64,000 nt of DNA from Entonaema liquescens. Taxonomy: Eukaryota > Ascomycota > Sordariomycetes > Xylariales > Xylariaceae. The notes below the pieces were generated by a model. It had not been told where the DNA came from and did no database searches. It saw only the letters and a program-made list of their open reading frames with translations. This document shows, one piece after another, positions 55,024 through 64,000 of this stretch. Location of the stretch: contig CADCSX010000011.1 of the NCBI GenBank assembly GCA_902805475.1, positions 1 to 64,000 on the forward strand, in the 5' to 3' direction. A program made the position numbers and the translations under genes. The first letter of the stretch is position 1, and the number at the start of each line of letters is the position of its first letter.

Positions 55024-56140
55024 ATGCCGGCAGAAGTTCACGGCATCAAGTCCAGCGACATCCACGCTAAGATTCAGCTCCTCATTGATGGGCTAGTGAA
55101 CATCAAAGATCAGACGGGAGAATTCTTGCTGACGCTGGAAGATGGCCGCGTAATTGACACAAAAGGATGGAACGACTGGGAATGGACCCATGGCATCGGC
55201 CTCAATGGAATCTGGGCCTACTACTCGCTTACCGGGGACGAAAAATATCTCAAAATAATTGAAGACTGGTTTGCCAACCGATTCGCAGCGGGCGGCACTA
55301 CTAAGAACATCAACACGATGGCGGTGTTTTTAACGCTAGCCTATGTATATGAAAAGACGGGAAACCAGACATATCTTCCATGGTTGGATAGTTGGGGGGA
55401 ATGGGCCTACCATGACCTCGAAAGAACCAAGTATGGCGGCATGCAGCACATCACTTACTTGGAGGTGAACGATCAACAGCTATGGGATGATACGCTCATG
55501 ATGACCGTCATGCCCCTAGCCAAAATTGGAAAATTACTGAACAGGCCTCATTACGTTGACGAAGCGAAGCGGCAGTTCCTCATTCACATCAAGTATTTAT
55601 TCGACACCAAGTCCGGGCTATTCTTCCACGGCTGGACTTTCCACGACGGCGGCCACAATTTCGCGAATGCCTTATGGGCTAGGGGAACGCATGGTTGACA
55701 ATTGTCATTCCCGAATTCTTGGAACTACTAGACCTGCCCCCAACGATCCGATCCGAAATCACCTTCTGGATACACTAAATGCGCAATGCGAGGCCCTCAA
55801 GCCGCTACAGACGCCGTCGGGCCTGTGGCGCACGCTTCTCGACCAGCCAGAGGAAGAAGGTTCATACGTAGAATCCAGCGCGACGGCGGGGTTTGCCTTT
55901 GGAATTCTCAAAGCGCAGAGGAAGAAGTACATTGGGAAGGAGTATGAAGCCGTGGCCCTTAAGGCTATACGGTCGGTGCTAGAGAACGTTGATAAAGACG
56001 GAGAGCTCCTCAACACGTCTTTCGGCACGGGTATGGGTCACACGTTGCAGCATTATAAAGATATTCCGATTACGAGCATGCCGTACGGACAGGCGATGGC
56101 TATCATGGCTCTAGTTGAGTTTCTAAGAGTATTTATCTAA
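55024..56140 (+). CDS. GH105 unsaturated rhamnogalacturonyl hydrolase (two frameshifts as written)
   Basis: Single exon; the ATG at 55024 is used since 55015 is TTG. No signal peptide, so cytosolic. The (alpha/alpha)6 barrel of the GH88/GH105 clan is clear: NDWEWTHGIGLNGIW, NINTMAVFLTLAYVYEKTG and QQLWDDTLMMTVMPLAK with the catalytic Asp pair near residues 155-156. The hallmark WARG then breaks at 55682-55685 (GGGG), and the next frame holds AWLTIVIPEFLELLDLP until 55737-55741 (CCCCC), after which the frame changes again to NDPIRNHLLDTL and runs to SMPYGQAMAIMALVEFL. One extra base in each run gives 372 aa, the YteR length. The family removes the unsaturated galacturonyl residue from rhamnogalacturonan fragments. 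The 3' end lies 50 bp from the convergent phosphatase gene. Confidence 0.88.
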
Positions 56141-56190
56141 TTGACAGATTCTATCCGATTCCCTCATGCGTAATTCCCTAACGTACAATA

Positions 56191-57186
56191 CTAACTAAAG
56201 AGAATCTTCTTTGCGAATTCTACCTCCTCGGCTGTCCCGCAGATTAAGCCTGCAGTTTCATTCAGGTCTCCCAATGGTCTTTCTAGTATATTGGTGCCGT
56301 CAGTCGGATCAATCGCAGTCCCGCCTGCGCACTCGATGATCAGCGCGAGAGGAAATAGCTCGTATAGACGTCGCAATTTAGCCTTGCTCGCAGTGGTCAC
56401 GGGAGATATATATATTCCATGACCCTTGACTAGAGCATGAACTACGTCCGGAACAAGCCCGCCGCTATATCGCAGCGTATATTCATTCTGGATGTAGTGT
56501 GTAATAAGACTCATGTACTTCTCGTCGTCCGCCGCTGCGCGAAGGTTTGCGGGGGCGAAGTAACGGGCTTTGGACGGCGATTCCGTCAATCGAACGGCCG
56601 GCCGAATAACCTCGCTGTCGTAGACTCCGTTTTCCGCAATTCCCAGTTCGAGGCATATTGGCTCGGAACCTGGGACACGTAGCGCAACAATGACTGTGGT
56701 ACGTGGTCCGTAGACACCAAGCACAGCGGCCACTAATTTGCTCGCGGGTGGCTGGCCAAGAGCAGTCTTCCCCTGCCAAACGCCAACAATTGTACCGACA
56801 GTCCAGTTCGGTGCTATTATAGAACTGCCATCCAGAGGATCAAACGCCACTGTATAATGTTCCTCGGGGATATTGATGGCCGAAGCTTCTTGTTGGATTT
56901 GCACATCCCGTTCAACTGGGTCCTCCTCGCTGCTAGCAGCCACAACAAAAGGACAGCGAGAAATGGCACTTCGAATGCTATCCTCAGCCAATACGTCCAC
57001 ATTCAGTTGATCGTCGCCAAACGCGTTCGCGCTGCCCGCCTGCGAGACGTGGTGAGATGCCCTAAGCGACTTGGAAATGTCCGAGATACAGTTGATTAGA
57101 GTCGGTAGTACCGAGTCGATTAACCCTTTGTACTCCTGGGATGGGACGACAGAACGCAGCTGGTGCGTAAGAGTAGAGTCCGTCAT
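56191..57186 (-). CDS. Sedoheptulose-1,7-bisphosphatase-like sugar phosphatase
   Basis: Single exon, 331 aa, of the class I fructose-1,6-bisphosphatase superfamily. The metal and phosphate site is DPLDGSS at 116-122, with the acidic EED at 87-89. The segments TVGTIVGVW, YTLRYSGGLVPDV and an ECAGG near the C terminus read like the plant/algal SBPase branch more than like gluconeogenic FBPase, which is a separate gene in fungi. The predicted reaction is removal of the C1 phosphate from sedoheptulose-1,7-bisphosphate or a related sugar bisphosphate. No presequence is apparent, so cytosolic. Yeasts use an unrelated enzyme (Shb17) for this step. Convergent with GH105 (50 bp) and divergent from indoleamine dioxygenase (703 bp). 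Confidence 0.85.
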   Translation of the reverse strand: MTDSTLTHQLRSVVPSQEYKGLIDSVLPTLINCISDISKSLRASHHVSQAGSANAFGDDQLNVDVLAEDSIRSAISRCPFVVAASSEEDPVERDVQIQQEASAINIPEEHYTVAFDPLDGSSIIAPNWTVGTIVGVWQGKTALGQPPASKLVAAVLGVYGPRTTVIVALRVPGSEPICLELGIAENGVYDSEVIRPAVRLTESPSKARYFAPANLRAAADDEKYMSLITHYIQNEYTLRYSGGLVPDVVHALVKGHGIYISPVTTASKAKLRRLYELFPLALIIECAGGTAIDPTDGTNILERPLGDLNETAGLICGTAEEVEFAKKILFS

Positions 57187-57889
57187 GTTTATTTGACCAC
57201 TAGAAATAACCCAATATCCCGACCGCGTATTGTTAAAGGGAGCATTGCCGAGATCTCGTTTTTGTTACCGGACTTGAACAACATTTTAAAGCCTCAAATA
57301 AAAAGGGCAATATGCAATTAACGGGTCGCTAGCTTTAAGCTGACTCCCATCTTTATCGCGCATCGCTGAATAACTGCGATGATCGCGACGAGGAATGAGG
57401 CTATGGAAATTAGAGTGTGTTGAAAACTAAAAATCAAGCTAGAGTTGAAGAAGTAAACGCCCGAGATGGTTTACCACGACTGAAACAAGCTGATTAATTT
57501 AATACTTCACTTAAATCCAGTCACGTCAAGAAGTATAGTTATCTCATATATAACGCACATAGGAATCAAAATAAGAGAAGAAAACATAAACCAGAAAATA
57601 TTAGCTCAGCTCCGATCAAGTTAGTGAATAATATATCAACCGATGATACCCATAATGCGAAGAACGGAAGCTTGTTCGTGATACCGAAAAGACATTTCCG
57701 TGATCCGGTATCCGAGTTCCGACGTACTAACACATCCGAACCCCTTTCTCAAGTAGCTTATCTTTTAAATACTGGGTTACTCCGTAGATAGTTCATGCTG
57801 GAATATGTTTCGTACGATGTTCTTCATAAAATCGTCCTTTAAACCTTTCTGTAAATCCTCAACACCTCAAACCTCAAGCGTGCTCCATT
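57187..57889. promoter_or_regulatory. Divergent promoter region
   Basis: 703 bp shared by the SBPase-like (-) and indoleamine dioxygenase (+) genes, AT-leaning. No binding site stands out by eye. Confidence 0.4.
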
Positions 57890-59236
57890 ATGCCGGGTCG
57901 TATTCAACCTCTACCGGACTGCGGTAGCAGAACCTTAGGTCAGTATGACCTACTCCACAACTATTCCGTCTCGAGCAATGGATTCCTCCCCGAAGAAGCA
58001 CCTTTAACACGTCTGCCGCAACCTTACTACTCCCCGTGGGAGTCTATATTAGATCATCTCCCGTCGATGCTAAACACCAAGTCGATCCGGAAGGCTGTCG
58101 ATTCCATAGGGGTACTTTCGACAAGTAAACTCCACACAGAAGAAGAATGGCGACGAGCTTATGTAGTACTGTCATTCTTAGCGCATGCGTACATCTGGGG
58201 CGGCGAGAAGGCATCGGAGGTATAATCGATCCTAATGTACTTATTCTATGTGTGACTAACAAGTATTTAGATACTTCCTCCTGCAATATCTGTACCATTT
58301 CTTCAAGTCTCGGGGCACCTCCTTCTTCCACCGGTTGCGACGTATGCTGCTCTTAACCTATGGAACTTTACCTGTAATGGATCCGACTTCCGAGATCTCA
58401 ACAAGCTGGAAGCGCTGCACACATTTAGTGGCACGGAAGACGAGTCGTGGTTCTACTCAGTGTCGGTAGCAATGGAAGCGGAAGGAGCCTATATAATCCC
58501 AATCATGCTCCAAGCACTCGAAGCAACTCAAAATCAAGAATACTCAACAATAGCTAGAGCACTAGACCAACTGAAAATCTGCATTGGGAATCTTGGCAGA
58601 CTACTCGATCGGATGGACGAGAGATGTGATCCAATGGTTTTTTACCACCAAGTTCGTCCGTATCTTGCCGGAAGTAAGAATATGGCCGCTTCGGGGCTTC
58701 CTAATGGTGTTTTATACGAAAGCAAACACGGGGAGCTCTGTTGGAAGCAACTCCGAGGTGGTAGCAATGGTCAAAGCTCGCTCATTCAATTTCTCGACAT
58801 CGTTCTGGGAGTCGAGCACACGTCGTCCGGGGGTAGCGGAACGAGCGAGGCCGTAACAAGTTTCCACGAAGAGGTCCGCTCGTATATGCCAGCGCCTCAC
58901 AGGGCATTTTTAGAGTACGTCTCGCAAATGGGCAGTATCAAGGAGCTCGCGAGCAGGCAAAGTGTCTCAGACGAACAAAAGGATATGCAGCGATCCTTTC
59001 AAGCTGCCACCAAAGCTCTTGGGGACTTTCGCAATAGGCATATGCAAATAGTGACGCGATACATCATCGTACCGTCGAGGAAACAGTTACAAGATTCAAC
59101 TGTGAATCTAGCCACCGCGTCGTCGCCGTCTAAGGGAGGGTCGGAGAGGCAGTTGACTGGAACTGGGGGGACGGCACTAATACCCTTTCTAAAACAGACG
59201 CGGGATGAGACATATCTAGCGGGGGTAATAACATAG
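57890..59236 (+). CDS. Indoleamine 2,3-dioxygenase (IDO family)
   Basis: Two exons, 57890-58219 and 58271-59236, with a 51-nt intron (GTATAA...TTTAG, branch GACTAAC), phase 0; 431 aa. IDO hallmarks: FLAHAYIWGG, ALNLWNF, AASGLPNGVLYE, GGSNGQSSLIQFLDIVLGV, RSYMPAPHRAFLEYV and DFRNRHMQIVTRYI, in which H367 is the proximal haem ligand. The reaction opens the indole ring of tryptophan to N-formylkynurenine, the entry to the kynurenine/NAD pathway; fungi usually hold several IDO paralogues with different affinities. Cytosolic. The next gene downstream on the same strand is a Zn2Cys6 regulator, a possible but unproven controller. Confidence 0.94.
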
Positions 59237-59573
59237 AGGATATGAATATGTACGGATAGAATTTAGTAGAATTTGCACATAAGATAGGTACCTATCAAGA
59301 CAATTACTTACCTATACTTTCAACGTTGTTGTTATGGTCAGTATGTATAGATACTTAGGTACTTCAGTAGGTAGGTCCACTTACCTAGGTCCACTTACCT
59401 ACTGTAAGGTACCTACTTCTTTCTCCTGTTTCCGAAGTTCCGACATCCGGTTCCGACATAAGATATGGAACTACCTCCTATAACTACCAAAGTTTAAAGT
59501 CCAGTGTTCCATAAGTCCCCATCATAGAATACAACATTCAGTGTTGTTGTTAAAAAGTACGGATAGATCGTCA
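59237..59573. other. Intergenic region with microrepeats
   Basis: 337 bp containing AGGTCCACTTACCT twice in direct repeat (about 59374-59402) and several GGTACCTAC units. It must include the promoter of the transcription factor. Confidence 0.45.
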
Positions 59574-62086
59574 ATGTCTTCTCCAATGGTTCGTACGCGA
59601 ATTGCTAACGCTTGCGATACTTGTAAACAGCGCAAAGGTAAGGCACGTATTGAACAATTCGTCCACTCAGGAGACTTTCCGTAAATGCAACTCTGGTTAA
59701 CCGCTCGGCAGTTAAATGCGATGGAAACTTACCATGTGGTTATTGTAAACGTCGGCAGGGGGATTCGGCCTGCCGGTTTTCTCCAACAACCCGTCGCCAA
59801 TCCAGGAGGCCGACGAGGCCCCATTTACCTTCTCCGGGGTCTTCAATAGCTCAGTCTTCCGTTCCGTCAGCGTCATCTACCGATATTCCTGTTCCTTCAG
59901 CCGAACCTTCCCGCAATTGCACTCGCACTAACACTAACACTAGCAATAACACTGACACTCACGCTCGCCCGTCGGATGACATCGCCCTCCGTAGCGATGC
60001 CTCTACCGAAGAAGAAGCGGACGTGCCCCGCGAAGCCCGTTTGCTATGCGATGCTCACGGAAAGCTAAGTAAGAAAACAGTTTAAATGAAAAAAAAAAAA
60101 TTTTGGAAAATACGCGTAAATTAATAAAATCACTAATTGAACCTAGCTTTCGTTGGGGATTGCGCGCCGCTCTCTCTTTTCCAGACTATACGCCAAATAG
60201 TAACATCCCGTGTCGATTCAAATGCCTTTACTCCACAAACAGGAGAAACAGATCGGGTCTCGATGTTGGAAAACTCTTCCTTCCACTCGTCACTCTCGGT
60301 TATTGGCAAGGAACCCCGTGTCGACTCTACTACTGCCGGGCAGCTAGTTCACACGTTCATATCTGTGGTAAGTTTGTTAGATTATGTTACAGATATACGT
60401 TGTACATTGCTGTCTTACTCATTGCAGACATCTGGGCTCGTTAGTCTCTTTGCGAATGACCAACTTGTGAACGATATATCGGCATGGATCACTGAGGAAG
60501 GGGGATCTGCCAGTGCTACATCCGCAGTCAACTACTTGGTATTAGCTATTGGTTCGCAGTCTGTCGATGAAGAATCCGGCACCGAGCTTTTTCAATATGC
60601 GAAGACTTTAGCCCTTACATGCCTTGGTGGCGATTTGGGGATTGAGACGGTTCAGGCATTCGCCCTCGTGACAATATATATGCTACGGGCATGCCAAATC
60701 AACGGAGCTTATCTCTTCTTCGGTGAGTCGCACCATGGGACAATCGATCCTCGTAGCTAATGTCCAAAGGCATCGCTGCGCGGGCAGCATACTCGATTGG
60801 CCTTCACAGAACGGAAGTGAATACTCGGTTTGGATCCGACATGCATTCACAAAGGCATGGCCCCCTACGACAATTAGTCGTTACCCAATGTTACTAACGG
60901 TAATAGAGATCGCCTTTGGAAGAGCTTGCGGGTTCTAGACTTGTTTCTGAGTATATCTATGGGGAGACCACCGTCCATGTCGGACGTAGACTGCACTGTG
61001 CCGTGTCGCACTTTCAACGCCAGCGGCCAGGAGCAGTATGACCTTTTGAATGCCTCGGTGCAGATACTCTCAATCACTGAAGAAATAGTACTCCGGGTGT
61101 ACTCAAGAAGAAAGATCTCTTTGCAACTTACGGAGGGAATATCCCGCCAACTTCGAGATTGGTCAGGTAGGTGGCTTCCCCGCTTAAAACAAACAGTCGC
61201 CGAATCGCGCCGGGAGGATGGAGCAGAGATCATCGGTGCGTGTCAAGTTATGTCTTCTTATTATTATGCCGTCATGCTAGTGACCAGACCCTTCTTGATG
61301 TACGAGCTGTATAAGCGCTTACCTGATCCCGATATTCCCCCCGCGACTATTCCGTCCAATGGCGGTAGTGACAACTCAGGGAGGATAAGGCTGGCAAATG
61401 CATGTATTGATGCTGCAAGTTTGATGGCCGAGTCAATAACAGATTTGGTAAGCCGGCAGATTCTAGACGAGCGCATGCCGTTGATAGTGTAAGATTACCT
61501 GACTGAATCCTCTATCCTATGCTAATCCGTTGAAAGGTCGTGGCTCTTCGCTTCATCCTTAGTACTTGGTGTTGGCCTTCTTGGGGGCTTTGGACGAATA
61601 CTTGAAAAGTATGCTCGGATGTCTATTGCTGGACTAGAATATTTTGCGAGAGGTGATGCGCATGCTATGCAATACTCGCTTATTGCGAAGTCCTTGTTAT
61701 CTAGCGCTCTGAAACATCTACAAAAGCAGGATATCGAGGAACGTCTCCGGATTACAGAGAGCTCATCCAAGTTATTCGGACTGGTGCCAAAAGAGCGACT
61801 ACCTCAGAAAGACGCTCTAACTGCTGATACTAGTCAGCCAATAATACTTCCATCGGACGCGGAAACAGCTGGTATGCCTCAGAGTGTACCAACACACGAG
61901 TTATTCGCTTCACCCTTCCACGACATAGATCCAGCCCTTCTATCATTAGGCTATTCACTTGATTCCACAGCCAGTGCATTCCTAGGCAGAGACCAGCAAG
62001 ATCGCATTGATCATGTTTTCGGTGCCCTCAACCTATTCCCCCTATTGGACGGAAACGGCCATATAGATCTCGTGCATAATCTTTAA
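59574..62086 (+). CDS. Zn2Cys6 fungal-specific transcription factor
   Basis: Seven exons inferred: 59574-59637, 59712-60068, 60147-60367, 60428-60722, 60770-60854, 60907-61488 and 61537-62086; phases close to give 717 aa. The Gal4-type cluster is C14-x2-C17-x6-C24-x5-C30-x2-C33-x8-C42, followed by a basic linker. A Ser/Pro linker contains an Asn-Thr repeat (ACTAAC in the DNA, near 59926-59956). The middle homology region starts VGDCAPLSLFQTIRQIV and continues through CQINGAYLFFGIAARAAYSIGLHR and WKSLRVLDLFLSISMGRP. The intron at 60855-60906 starts with GC rather than GT but has a perfect TACTAAC branch. The intron at 60368-60427 is 60 nt and stop-free, so retention would keep frame. Target genes are unknown; IDO upstream is the nearest candidate. 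Confidence 0.88.
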
Positions 62087-62526
62087 ACCTAGGTACCTAC
62101 CTAATCATCATTCGATTTATAAAACATATGCCGTGTGGGGTTGCTCGCAGGACTTGTAGCGTATTATTCGGGCTCGGCTCTCCAGTTCCCGTGTCCTAGA
62201 TTTCTATGATTAAGAACGCCACGTGTGCATGATAGGGATATATTACCATTTTATATTTACAATCATATCTAATCTATAAAGCACTTCTTATTCATTCTCT
62301 TCTTTGGATATGCGTAATAAGTTATATTTACATAAAGGTTACGTAGGTCATATGTAGTTGTTCTGTATTCGTTGACGTCATCGGAGCCAAAATCCACCAG
62401 TGTACAAGTCTAATTAACTAGGTGGTTTAACTATAACAAATTTAACTATCTCAACTCTACAGCTCGGTTTGAAACTACCTAGGACATAATAAAACTATAG
62501 CTGACCGAACCCAATTTTCTTGCAAG
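62087..62526. other. Intergenic region, no gene seen
   Basis: 440 bp between the transcription factor stop and the next start on the same strand. AT-leaning; presumed promoter of the TIM-barrel enzyme. Confidence 0.45.
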
Positions 62527-63546
62527 ATGCCAATCGACTACCATGGCACGAAAATACCAACATGTTACGCTTCTTGCAGTATCGGACATAAGGAGTCCCA
62601 TACGCTTCCCTTAAAGCTTAAGGCCATAGCAGATGCTGGGTTTGACGCCATCGAACTATCTATGCCAGATATCTTGTCTTACGGCGGGATGCTCTATGGT
62701 CAAGAACCAAGCCCCAAAGACTATGACGCGCTCGTTGAAGTTGGAAAGGCGATCAAAATGCAGGCGGAAGAGCATAAACTCAAGATTCTAATGCTACAAC
62801 CTTTTGCCAACTTCGAAGGGTGGCCGAAGGGCAGCAGCGAGAGGAAGGACGCGTTTGAGCGTGCCGAAGGCTGGATGCGTATCATGGAAGCTGTGGGCAC
62901 GGACATGTTGCAAGTAGGGTCGTCCGACGCGCCCGGGATATCCGCATCTATCGACGACTTGGCTGGCGACTTGACCGAACTAGCGGATATGTGCGCCGCC
63001 AAAGGATTGCGTATCGCCTACGAGAACTGGTGCTGGGCCACACATGCTCCGAGTTGGAAAGACGTGTGGCGTATCGTTGAGAAAGCTAATCGGCCGAATC
63101 TCGGTCTATGTCTAGATACCTTCCAGAGCGGTGGCGGCGAGTGGGCAGATCCAACCACAAATTCTGGATTGGTTGAGGGCATCTCGCGGGAGGATCTTGA
63201 AGCCAGGTGGAAACAGAGTCTGGCTGAACTAAGCAGAACAGTACCCCCTGAGAAGATCTATCTCCTGCAGATCTCGGATGCATATAAGATGAACCCCCCT
63301 ATTGAAGCTAAGGCGAACGAAGAAGGATTACGACCAAGGGGCCAGTGGAGCCATGATTACCGACCGCTACCTTACGATGGGGGCTATCTTCCTGTTAATG
63401 ACTTTTTAAAGGCTGTACTTGATACTGGGTTTAGAGGCTGGTTGTCCATCGAAGTGTTTGATGGCAAGGGACCTGAGAAATACTCCGACATGCTTGAATA
63501 CAGCCAGAAGGCGATGTCTTCACTTTTGAAGTTACTAGGTAAATGA
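62527..63546 (+). CDS. Xylose isomerase-like TIM barrel enzyme (sugar isomerase/dehydroshikimate dehydratase superfamily)
   Basis: Single exon, 339 aa. It begins with the strand typical of this superfamily (TCYASCSIGH), then GFDAIELSMPDIL, LQPFANFEGWP, TDMLQVGSSDAPG, RIAYENWCWATHAPSW with the metal-binding Glu, and GLCLDTFQ with the metal-binding Asp. A late IYLLQISDAY is followed by GWLSIEVFD with the last metal-binding Glu. The order of metal ligands (Glu, Asp, His/Gln, Glu) is that of AP-endonuclease-2/xylose-isomerase-like enzymes. The APF-NFEGWP wording resembles fungal proteins called 3-dehydroshikimate dehydratase, but the quinate-cluster enzyme has a different start, so I keep the superfamily call. 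No signal peptide; cytosolic. Confidence 0.82.
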   Translation: MPIDYHGTKIPTCYASCSIGHKESHTLPLKLKAIADAGFDAIELSMPDILSYGGMLYGQEPSPKDYDALVEVGKAIKMQAEEHKLKILMLQPFANFEGWPKGSSERKDAFERAEGWMRIMEAVGTDMLQVGSSDAPGISASIDDLAGDLTELADMCAAKGLRIAYENWCWATHAPSWKDVWRIVEKANRPNLGLCLDTFQSGGGEWADPTTNSGLVEGISREDLEARWKQSLAELSRTVPPEKIYLLQISDAYKMNPPIEAKANEEGLRPRGQWSHDYRPLPYDGGYLPVNDFLKAVLDTGFRGWLSIEVFDGKGPEKYSDMLEYSQKAMSSLLKLLGK

Positions 63547-63812
63547 GGTTTAGTTATATACCTTGGGTAATAATTCATTGGTTAAATTGCTTTTGCTCCA
63601 AAATTCTGAATAACTAACTCACTTTACTCCCCCGCCGCTGGTATATAAAAAACCCCTAGTCTCTGCGGCGTAATAACAATCTATCTTGATTAGGGCAACC
63701 TAAGTAACACTCAATATATTTCTCTTGTCTCGCCAGTCCCAATGCACGTCTCATTTACTACCTAAATTAAACAACGCTTCAACACTAGGTACCTCTTACC
63801 ACGGTATGTACT
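63547..63812. other. Short intergenic region
   Basis: Between the TIM-barrel gene and the F-box gene. A TATATAAAA at about 63642-63650 may serve as a promoter element for the F-box gene. Confidence 0.4.
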
Positions 63813-64000
63813 ATGGATAACTACACGATAGGATTGTCGGATATGCCCGACGAGATTCTTCAAAACATATTCTCTATGCTCATCCCTAGAAACGCGACAC
63901 AAAACTACAAGGGGTTCGAAGCTAATCAGCTCGCCCTGGCTTACGCTTCACGTGTTTCCAGACAACTACGCCGCACTGCTTTACTAGCATTGTTTCATAC
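63813..64000 (+). CDS. F-box protein, 5' part only
   Basis: Open frame from the ATG at 63813 to the window edge (62 codons). Residues about 7-24 read LSDMPDEILQNIFSMLIP, the Leu-Pro-x-Glu-Ile-Leu core of an F-box, followed by LALAYASRVSRQLRR, the second helix. F-box proteins bind Skp1 and bring substrates to SCF ubiquitin ligases; the substrate-binding domain lies outside the window. Confidence 0.75.
   Translation, partial: MDNYTIGLSDMPDEILQNIFSMLIPRNATQNYKGFEANQLALAYASRVSRQLRRTALLALFH

Overview
This window is the left end of a chromosome of a filamentous ascomycete (Pezizomycotina, most likely Sordariomycetes by feel, not proven). It opens on the C-rich strand of a TTAGGG-type telomere. About 6.1 kb of extremely AT-rich DNA follows, in which most remaining cytosines sit in CpG, the pattern left by saturated repeat-induced point mutation (RIP). 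At about 6.24 kb the composition switches abruptly to normal genic DNA. Genes have short GT-AG introns (about 50-150 nt) with CTNAC-type branch sites, are spread over both strands, and are separated by long intergenic stretches rich in TAGGTACCTA-like microrepeats.

Layout. 6.8-21.2 kb: an NmrA-like Rossmann protein, a membrane-anchored GH3 beta-glucosidase, a dienelactone hydrolase/SnoaL fusion, a glutamine synthetase-like enzyme, a 739-bp non-autonomous DNA transposon with 71-bp perfect inverted repeats and a 9-bp target duplication, and a short-chain dehydrogenase. 21.6-26.5 kb: a divergent pair, mitochondrial 2-methylisocitrate lyase (mclA type) and 2-methylcitrate synthase (mcsA type), which are two of the three dedicated enzymes of propionyl-CoA detoxification. 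28.9-40.7 kb: a secreted DUF4360 protein, then three minus-strand genes for cell-wall or glucan work: a Crh-type GH16 transglycosylase, a processive family-2 glycosyltransferase and a type II membrane GH16 glucanase. 40.7-46.3 kb has no convincing gene. 46.3-53.8 kb: a proline-rich hypothetical protein, a four-exon cupin, an RNPS1-like SR protein and a Dal5-type MFS transporter. 55.0-64.0 kb: a GH105 unsaturated rhamnogalacturonyl hydrolase, a sedoheptulose-bisphosphatase-like phosphatase, indoleamine 2,3-dioxygenase, a Zn2Cys6 transcription factor, a xylose-isomerase-like TIM barrel enzyme and the start of an F-box protein running off the window.

Most notable observations. (1) Four single-base deficits in three otherwise well-conserved genes (glycosyltransferase, SR protein and, twice, GH105) all fall in G/C homopolymers and are all cured by one extra base of the run. 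This points to systematic homopolymer undercalling in the assembly rather than three pseudogenes. (2) The telomere-adjacent DNA holds a readable RIP series of diverged repeat copies and a cluster of five CACGTG sites. (3) The 739-bp inverted-repeat element looks Mutator-like. I found no tRNA, rRNA, CRISPR array or recognisable secondary-metabolite core gene. All calls come from reading the sequence; no database search was run.
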